DNA of 37,695 bases, from positions 1 to 37,695 of the forward strand of contig CAJKDU010000024.1 in the NCBI GenBank assembly GCA_905198745.1, in the 5' to 3' direction. The number at the start of each line of letters is the position of its first letter. Position 1 is the first letter of the stretch. Below, piece after piece: positions 32,672-37,695 of this stretch. Position numbers and translations under genes: made by a program. The notes beneath the pieces are model-generated. The model was not told the DNA's origin, made no database searches, and saw only the letters and a list, made by a program, of their open reading frames with translations. The DNA is from an uncultured Prevotella sp. (lineage in GTDB: Bacteria > Bacteroidota > Bacteroidia > Bacteroidales > Bacteroidaceae).

Positions 32672-33055
32672 CTACGAGAGGTATTTGGACTTGGCTATAT
32701 CGGCATTGTTCAGCGAAAAGAAGATGGCGTGTTTCTCTTTTCGCAAGTACAACCTTTTCAGAATGACATTGCGTACCTGCTTCGCTCCGAATGTACCGAA
32801 GTGGAAAGCGAGGGCGATTATCGTTTCAAGGTTGTAAAACTCCATGCTGCACTTGTCGGATAGGCGTATAATACGTTTTATCTCGTACTCCCTCAATACA
32901 CCACTCTTACAAAGAGTCTTTATCCCTGCCCGAATGGTCGGGGCGGTGACACCGAACAAATCCAACAGCTCGGATTCGTTCATCCATACATCGGTTGTGT
33001 CATTCGGCAAAGTCACATTGCCGAACTCGCTTATGCTTATAATGTTTCTTTCCAT
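32672..33055 (-). CDS. Small RhuM-like DNA-binding protein
   Basis: 127 residues from ATG 33055, 4 bp after the integrase stop. The frame is open to 33082, but that start would lie inside the integrase gene. VWMNESELLDLFGVTAPTIRAGIKTL looks like a helix-turn-helix. The arrangement of tryptophan, LxxLF, a basic helix and then FYNLETIIALAFHF recalls the N-terminal part of RhuM-family proteins. No catalytic motif. Its place right behind the integrase suggests a regulator of excision or an excisionase-like factor; this is inference. Confidence 0.6.
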   Translation of the reverse strand: MERNIISISEFGNVTLPNDTTDVWMNESELLDLFGVTAPTIRAGIKTLCKSGVLREYEIKRIIRLSDKCSMEFYNLETIIALAFHFGTFGAKQVRNVILKRLYLRKEKHAIFFSLNNADIAKSKYLS

Positions 33056-33059
33056 AGTC

Positions 33060-34283
33060 CTATGCCATTGTTGTGTTTCCAAAAGATTGGTTCAGTTTGT
33101 CACCGAACATCGTAAGGTCGTGGTCTATTTTCTGCGTGGTTATCTTCGCATAGAGTTGGGTCGTAACGATATTCGTATGCCCCAACACACGGCTGACACT
33201 TTCAATCGGCATACCTTTGCTTAGAGCAAGGGTTGCGAACCCATGCCTCGCACAATGGAATGAGATGTCCTTTGTGATTCCGCACTCTTTTATCATCTTC
33301 TTCAATGGCTTGCATATAGACCAATAGTTCAGATTCGGGAAAACGGACTTGTCCGTTTGAAACTCCTCGTAACGCTTGATAATCTGCAAAGGGATGTCAA
33401 GCAGTTTCACTTGGAACGGGACTTTAGTCTTGTGCCGTTTGGATAATATCCACTTCTCACCGTTCACCTCCACTATATCATCAGTGGTAAGTTCCTTAAC
33501 ATCCACAAATGAAAGTGCGGTGAAGCTGGCAAAAACAAAGATGTCACGGATGTAGGAAAGTTTGGCATCCGCAAATTCGTGTGTCATCAATGTTTTCAGT
33601 TCTTCTTCCGTCAGATACTCACGCTCCTTTATATTGGGGCTTATGTGGAATTGGGCAAACGGATTTCTCGGTATCAGCCCGTTGAAGTGTGCACGCATGA
33701 CCACACCTTTCAGCCACATGCAGTTAGTCCAGATGCTGCCGTTCTGCAGTCCTCTGTCGGTGGAAAGGAAAACGGCAAACTCCTTGATGAAGTCGGGAGT
33801 AAGTTCAAGCATAGACAGGTCACTTCGCTTGTAGTTCGCCTTGATGAATGCCGCCACATGGTTTCTTGCACGAACCCTTGCCATGTAAGTCCCTTTTACA
33901 CGGTCAGTACCCACACGCTTTTGAAATGTGGCATTGTCTTTGTCGAATGCTCCAAGCAATGTCTCATATTCGCTGCCGATTCCTTGATAGGCATTGCGCA
34001 CCATTTCTGCCGTAACATACGCCTCTCTGTCTGAAATGCGCTGGTAGTGCTTGATGATTTGCGCCTTAATGTTGTCTAAAGCGTGGTTGATGTCCCTCGC
34101 TTCAATGCTCTTACCTTTGGCTCGGTTGCCTTTCGCATCCCAAAGCGTTTTCGGAATGGTCTGCTTACAACTGAACTGTGCCACAGAACCGTTGATTGTC
34201 ACTCGTCCCATGATGGGGACAATACCGTTTTTCTCCTTGCTGCCGTTCACATAGAACAGCACTTTGAATGTACTTCTTGCCAT
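33060..34283 (-). CDS. int: Tyrosine recombinase (integrase) of the element
   Basis: 407 residues from ATG 34283 (MARSTFKVLFYVNG). The frame is open to 34409, but the first 42 codons are not family-like and cover the promoter. Arm-binding domain about 1-90, core-binding (SAM-like) about 100-205, catalytic domain about 220-395. Catalytic set: lysine in RHKTK (about 283-287), HCAR (H343, R346), LGHTN (H369) and tyrosine in QLYAK (Y378). The first arginine of the usual RKHRHY set is replaced: FTALSFVDVKEL has Ser258. The CTnDOT integrase lacks this arginine too, which fits the GTAnnTTTGC-like att site. Confidence 0.93.
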   Translation of the reverse strand: MARSTFKVLFYVNGSKEKNGIVPIMGRVTINGSVAQFSCKQTIPKTLWDAKGNRAKGKSIEARDINHALDNIKAQIIKHYQRISDREAYVTAEMVRNAYQGIGSEYETLLGAFDKDNATFQKRVGTDRVKGTYMARVRARNHVAAFIKANYKRSDLSMLELTPDFIKEFAVFLSTDRGLQNGSIWTNCMWLKGVVMRAHFNGLIPRNPFAQFHISPNIKEREYLTEEELKTLMTHEFADAKLSYIRDIFVFASFTALSFVDVKELTTDDIVEVNGEKWILSKRHKTKVPFQVKLLDIPLQIIKRYEEFQTDKSVFPNLNYWSICKPLKKMIKECGITKDISFHCARHGFATLALSKGMPIESVSRVLGHTNIVTTQLYAKITTQKIDHDLTMFGDKLNQSFGNTTMA

Positions 34284-34300
34284 ACTCGTTTTTTTGTTTG

Positions 34301-34308
34301 CAAAGTTA
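34301..34308 (-). promoter_or_regulatory. -7 element for the integrase gene
   Basis: TAACTTTG on the minus strand, 17 bp before the chosen integrase start. This supports the shorter protein start. The -33 element is unclear. Confidence 0.45.
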
Positions 34309-34540
34309 AATATCAACGAGTTAAACCTTGCTACGCAAAACGGTGACAAACGGTGCAATAGCGTCCTACATGTGTTAAATCTTACATCTTCTTGGGTAAT
34401 GATTTGCAAACCGTTCTCCTGCTATATTCTGCTTTTCCTTGCATTTTCCGCTTTTTCGGTTTGTCCTCATCTGACACCGTAACGACATTGGTACAAAGTC
34501 ATTTAGCGTCATTTCTCCCATTTTCCGAGGTTATTCCAGC

Positions 34541-34558
34541 ATTTATTCGTAACTTTGC
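34541..34558. other. Candidate right attachment site, overlapping the truA promoter
   Basis: ATTTATTCGTAACTTTGC contains GTAACTTTGC, an exact fit to GTAnnTTTGC. The same bases supply TAACTTTG (34550-34557), which sits 19 bp before the truA start codon as its -7 promoter element. The DNA at the -33 position (about 34526-34530) would then belong to the element and has no TTTG. Confidence 0.5.
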
Positions 34559-34576
34559 CGCCAATTTCAGAATGTA

Positions 34577-35335
34577 ATGATACACAGATATTTTATCTAT
34601 TTGACTTTCGATGGCAGCCGCTATCACGGATGGCAGGTGCAGCCTAATGGCATATCGGTTCAGGAAGTACTCGAAACGGCACTGTCCACACTCCTTCGCA
34701 AGAAGGTGGAGGTGACGGGAGCTGGCCGCACTGATGCCGGAGTGCATGCCATGACCATGGTGGCGCATTTCGACCATGAAGAGGTGGTAGACTGCCGGCA
34801 ACTCCATTACAAACTCAACCGCATATTGCCCCGTGATGTGGCCGTCAATGGACTGAAGGAGGTTTCGCCCGAACTTCATGCCCGTTTTTCTGCCGTCAAG
34901 CGCACCTATCACTATTATCTTCACACCCGAAAGCTGCCCTTCTGTCAGGGACATTCGGCAGAGATGCGCTACGACTTTGACTTCGATAGAATGAACGAAG
35001 CGGCACAGATTCTTCTTTCTGCCCAGGACTTTGCCTCATTCTGCAAGGCAAACTCAGATGCCAAGACCACGCTTTGCCATGTCACTGAAGCTCATTGGGA
35101 CAGTGTGGGCGACGGGCGCTGGTGCTTCACCATTACAGCCAACAGGTTTCTCCGCAATATGGTGAGAGCGGTGGTGGGCACGTTGGTTGATGTGGGGCGA
35201 GGCCGTTGTACCGTGGAAGAGTTCAGACGCATCGTGAAATCGGGCAAGCGCACAGAGGCTGGCGAAAGCGTGCCGGCATGCGGACTCTATCTTTGGAATG
35301 TAGAATATCCGGAACAGGAAGATAATAAAGATTAA
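34577..35335 (+). CDS. truA: tRNA pseudouridine synthase A
   Basis: 252 residues. Converts U38-U40 of tRNA anticodon arms to pseudouridine. Catalytic Asp in GAGRTDAGVHA; other family stretches are YLTFDGSRYHGWQVQPNGISVQEVLE, HARFSAVKRTYHYYL and RFLRNMVRAVVGTLVDVG. Complete and intact. Its promoter -7 element is the right end of the mobile element. The EamA gene follows after 15 bp. Confidence 0.95.
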   Translation: MIHRYFIYLTFDGSRYHGWQVQPNGISVQEVLETALSTLLRKKVEVTGAGRTDAGVHAMTMVAHFDHEEVVDCRQLHYKLNRILPRDVAVNGLKEVSPELHARFSAVKRTYHYYLHTRKLPFCQGHSAEMRYDFDFDRMNEAAQILLSAQDFASFCKANSDAKTTLCHVTEAHWDSVGDGRWCFTITANRFLRNMVRAVVGTLVDVGRGRCTVEEFRRIVKSGKRTEAGESVPACGLYLWNVEYPEQEDNKD

Positions 35336-35350
35336 ATTTAGGATACAACT

Positions 35351-36271
35351 ATGATGTGGCTATTGTTAGCTTTTCTCTCAGCTACTTTGCTGGGATTCTA
35401 TGACTCCTTCAAGAAAGAGTCGCTCAAGGACAATGCGGTCATCCCCGTGTTGTTTCTCAACACATTGTTTTCGTCTCTCATCTTTTTGCCGTTCATCGTG
35501 CTCAGTTATCGCACGACGCTACTCGATGGTTCCATCTTTCATGTGGGCAGCGGTGGATGGGAGGTCCACAAGTATATTGTTGGCAAGAGCGTTATCGTTC
35601 TCTCCTCTTGGATTTTCGGCTATTTCGGCATGAAGCATCTTCCTCTTACCATTGTGGGCCCTATCAACGCCACCCGGCCGGTGATGGTGCTCGTCGGTGC
35701 CCTCTTGGTGTTTGGCGAGCGCCTTAATCTTTATCAGTGGATAGGTGTGGCGCTGGCTGTGGCGTCGTTTTTCATGCTTAGCCGGAGTGGCAGGAAAGAA
35801 GGCATTGACTTCAGGCATGACAAGTGGATTTATTTCATTGTCATTGCTGCTGTGCTTGGAGCCGTGAGCGGACTCTACGACAAATATCTCATGGCTCCAC
35901 GGAGCAACGGAGGTGTCGGACTCGACACCATGATGGTGCAGAGTTGGTACAATATCTACCAGTGTTTCATGATGGGAGTGATGATGGTTGTGCTGTGGTG
36001 GCCTAAACGCAAGCGGACAACACCCTTTCGTTGGGATTGGTGTATTGTGCTCATCAGCATCTTTCTCAGTGCCGCAGACTTTGTTTATTTCTATGCCCTC
36101 AGTCTTGATGGCGCCATGATTTCCATCGTGTCCATGGTGCGGCGTGGTAGCGTCATTGTTTCGTTTCTCTTCGGGGCCGCCGTGTTTCACGAGAAAAATC
36201 TTAAAAGCAAAGTGGTTGACCTGGCGCTTGTCCTGCTGGGCATGGTGTTCCTATGGCTGGGTGGACATTGA
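35351..36271 (+). CDS. EamA/DMT-family transporter
   Basis: 306 residues with about ten membrane helices in two similar halves. First half: MWLLLAFLSATLLGFYDSFKKESL, SVIVLSSWIFGYFGMKHLPLTIVGPINATRPVMVLVGALLVFGE. Second half: WIYFIVIAAVLGAVSGLYDKYLM, FVYFYALSLDGAMISIVSMVRRGSVIVSFLFGAAVFHEK. Each half ends in the EamA pattern of a late Gly-Glu or His-Glu. Probable metabolite exporter of unknown substrate. Likely co-transcribed with truA. Confidence 0.88.
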   Translation: MMWLLLAFLSATLLGFYDSFKKESLKDNAVIPVLFLNTLFSSLIFLPFIVLSYRTTLLDGSIFHVGSGGWEVHKYIVGKSVIVLSSWIFGYFGMKHLPLTIVGPINATRPVMVLVGALLVFGERLNLYQWIGVALAVASFFMLSRSGRKEGIDFRHDKWIYFIVIAAVLGAVSGLYDKYLMAPRSNGGVGLDTMMVQSWYNIYQCFMMGVMMVVLWWPKRKRTTPFRWDWCIVLISIFLSAADFVYFYALSLDGAMISIVSMVRRGSVIVSFLFGAAVFHEKNLKSKVVDLALVLLGMVFLWLGGH

Positions 36272-36354
36272 TGAAAAGTCGTGTAAAGAAGTTCAAACGA
36301 TGAGAGAAAGGATAAATAATTGCGTTATTTCTTTTTAAATTAAAATATTTGGTG

Positions 36355-36362
36355 TACTTTTG
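36355..36362 (+). promoter_or_regulatory. -7 element of the dapA promoter
   Basis: TACTTTTG, 31 bp before the dapA start codon. The -33 region is T-rich but lacks a clean TTTG. Confidence 0.5.
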
Positions 36363-36393
36363 CAACAAAATTGAAAATACAATTCCAGATTTT

Positions 36394-37281
36394 ATGGCAA
36401 ATAACATATTCAAAGGACTCGGCATTGCTCTTATCACTCCGTTCACTGCCGACGGTCAAGTAGACTACGATTCACTCAAGCGTATCATCAACTATCAGAT
36501 TGACAATGGTGCTGATTTCTTCTGCATTCTTGCCACTACCGGTGAGACTCCCTGTTTGACCAAGGCGGAAAAACAGCAAATCAAGCAGACCATTGTCGAC
36601 ACCGTGGCTGGTCGCACTCCCATTCTGATGGGTTGTGGCGGCAACAACACGGCTGCCGTCATTGAGGAAATCAAAACATCCGACTGGAGCGGCATCGACG
36701 GTTTGCTCAGCGTTTGCCCTTACTATAACAAACCTTCACAGGAGGGACTTTACCAGCACTTCAAAGCCATTGCGGCGGCTACAACCCTGCCCGTGGTACT
36801 CTATAATGTACCGGGCCGTACCGGCATCAACCTCAAGGCCGAAACCACAGTGCGTCTTGCCACCGATTGTGCAAACATCGTGGCCATCAAAGAAGCAAGT
36901 GGCAGTTTGGAACAAATCGACGATATCATCAAGAACAAGCCTGCCGATTTCGACGTGATTAGCGGTGACGACGCTCTCACTTTCCCGATGATTGCCTGCG
37001 GTGCTGTAGGCGTCATTTCGGTTATAGGAAACGCTTTGCCAAAGGAATTCTCCCGCATGATTCGCTTGGAATTTAATGGCGAATATGAGCCTGCACGGAA
37101 GATTCACCATAAGTTTACGGAACTTTACACGTTGCTCTTTGTCGATGGCAATCCTGCTGGTGTAAAGGCATTGCTTAGCGAGATGGGCATGATAGAGAAC
37201 GTACTCCGTTTGCCATTGGTTCCAACCCGCATTCAGACATTGCATAAGATGGCGGAAATACTTAAAGATTTGAAGATATAA
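36394..37281 (+). CDS. dapA: 4-hydroxy-tetrahydrodipicolinate synthase
   Basis: 295 residues from ATG 36394 (MANNIFKGLGIALITPF). The frame is open to 36349, but that would cover the promoter. First committed step of lysine/diaminopimelate synthesis: pyruvate plus aspartate semialdehyde. Hallmarks: TTGETPCLTKAEK, CPYYNKPSQEGLYQHF, YNVPGRTGINL with the catalytic tyrosine, and VAIKEASGSLEQI with the Schiff-base lysine. Single-gene unit with a strong terminator. Confidence 0.95.
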   Translation: MANNIFKGLGIALITPFTADGQVDYDSLKRIINYQIDNGADFFCILATTGETPCLTKAEKQQIKQTIVDTVAGRTPILMGCGGNNTAAVIEEIKTSDWSGIDGLLSVCPYYNKPSQEGLYQHFKAIAAATTLPVVLYNVPGRTGINLKAETTVRLATDCANIVAIKEASGSLEQIDDIIKNKPADFDVISGDDALTFPMIACGAVGVISVIGNALPKEFSRMIRLEFNGEYEPARKIHHKFTELYTLLFVDGNPAGVKALLSEMGMIENVLRLPLVPTRIQTLHKMAEILKDLKI

Positions 37282-37319
37282 AAGACAGCCTTGGCGCGTC
37301 TTGGGAATATCAGGTCTAT

Positions 37320-37366
37320 GGCTGTGTACTACACTCTGTTGAGTGCTGTATGCAGCCTTCTTCTTT
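37320..37366 (+). terminator. Intrinsic terminator after dapA
   Basis: Stem GGCTGTGTAC/GTATGCAGCC (37320-37329 with 37348-37357, two G-U pairs), inner stem CACTC/GAGTG (37332-37336 with 37341-37345), then TTCTTCTTT. Confidence 0.7.
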
Positions 37367-37626
37367 ATGGATTATTACCGAAAAAGTTTTCTTGTGTTCG
37401 ATATTCTGTCGTTTTTTGAAAAATGGACGTTCTCTTGTAAGAGCTGCAAAATTAAGGTAAGGGCCAAACGGCTATTACATACTGTTGAGGTTTAGGCGGA
37501 AGAAGTTATGAAGGATACTTTTGAGGGGGACAAGATGTGCCGTTGTCTTTCAAGACGTAAGTCTGGAAGGTATTGCTGTCCGGTAACAATAGTTCGTTAA
37601 AAATTTGAGATAACGGCTAAGCGGCT
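37367..37626. other. Gene-free stretch between dapA terminator and the edge fragment
   Basis: Nothing I can name. No frame of note on either strand. If the fragment at 37627-37695 belongs to an insertion sequence, this stretch should hold its downstream terminal repeat, but only one end is visible, so I cannot identify it. Confidence 0.4.
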
Positions 37627-37695
37627 TTACGCTGCCCAGTCAAAGAGTTCTTTGACAGTATGACTAATTAACTTTCGGTTCGGTATTCTCCGACA
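37627..37695 (-). CDS. C-terminal end of a protein cut by the window edge, possibly a transposase
   Basis: On the minus strand the last 23 codons read CRRIPNRKLI SHTVKELFDWAA and stop (TAA at 37629-37627). The basic stretch followed by a short amphipathic helix would suit the end of an insertion-sequence transposase. This rests on only 22 residues and a general resemblance. Confidence 0.3.
   Translation of the reverse strand, partial: CRRIPNRKLISHTVKELFDWAA

Larger units (their letters stand above)
26750..34553. mobile_element. Integrative mobilizable element, about 7.8 kb
   Basis: All genes are on the minus strand: tyrosine recombinase, RhuM-like gene, helicase, primase, MobV relaxase and a GIY-YIG cargo gene, with a candidate oriT and an iteron-like region. 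Candidate att repeats flank it, and ordinary housekeeping genes (fmt, truA) lie outside. It has no conjugation (tra) genes, so transfer would need a helper such as a conjugative transposon. The cargo gene is clearly more AT-rich than the mobilization genes. Ends are inferred from the repeats and not from comparison with an empty site. Confidence 0.7.

Noticed and set aside
32475..34433. 12-bp sequence AGCAGAATATAG upstream of the helicase gene, inverted upstream of integrase (34422-34433)
   Set aside because: Considered as a shared operator, but a 12-bp AT-rich match is expected by chance in a segment this long, and nothing else supports it.

Overview
The window looks like chromosome from a Bacteroidales bacterium, most probably Prevotella/Segatella or a close relative. 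The evidence is: promoters of the Bacteroidota type (TTTG, 19-21 bp, TAnnTTTG) before many genes; Prevotella-style C-terminal tails on secreted proteins; a pectin-degradation cluster; a DUF4924 gene; and a mobilizable element with Bacteroides-type MobV and tyrosine recombinase genes. No rRNA, tRNA or CRISPR array was seen.

Layout. 1-662: C-terminal fragment of a secreted protein, cut or broken at the window edge. 663-1073: gene-free DNA packed with inverted repeats. 1074-6132 (minus strand): pectin module, a GH28-GH105 fusion followed by a PL1 pectate lyase, with an intrinsic terminator between them. 6133-6536: divergent promoters plus a possible small RNA. 6537-7932: a lone ECF sigma factor facing rpe, which has a 41-residue small gene just upstream. 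8453-15267: complete tryptophan operon in the order D-C-F-A-B-E-G, preceded by a Trp-Trp-Trp leader peptide and an intrinsic attenuator. 15588-16166: secreted unknown. 16491-20160 (minus): LysE-type exporter, DUF4924, rfbD and prfC, ending in a strong terminator. 20287-21270: ROK glucokinase. 21384-22594: decayed membrane-protein gene. 22828-23049: second copy of a dispersed intergenic repeat also found at 8090-8329. 23179-26568 (minus): fmt, tsaC and a ClC channel with CBS domains.

About 26750-34553: an integrative mobilizable element between fmt and truA. From its integrase end it carries a tyrosine recombinase, a RhuM-like regulator, an SF3-like helicase (DUF5906 type), a TGATGA-repeat region, a Toprim primase, a candidate oriT, a MobV relaxase and one cargo gene. 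The cargo protein joins a GIY-YIG nuclease, a zinc ribbon, one membrane helix and a C-terminal domain, and has a long structured leader. The ends carry GTAACTTTG, matching the CTnDOT-like core GTAnnTTTGC; the right copy is the -7 element of the truA promoter.

34577-37281: truA, an EamA transporter and dapA, then a strong terminator. The window ends in what may be the C-terminus of a transposase.

How the parts work together. The pectin enzymes would cut homogalacturonan (PL1, GH28) and remove the resulting unsaturated uronic acid (GH105). The trp operon covers chorismate to tryptophan and can be controlled by ribosome stalling in the leader. The mobile element has what it needs to excise, replicate and be mobilized by a helper conjugation system, and its cargo gene is the least explained gene in the window.
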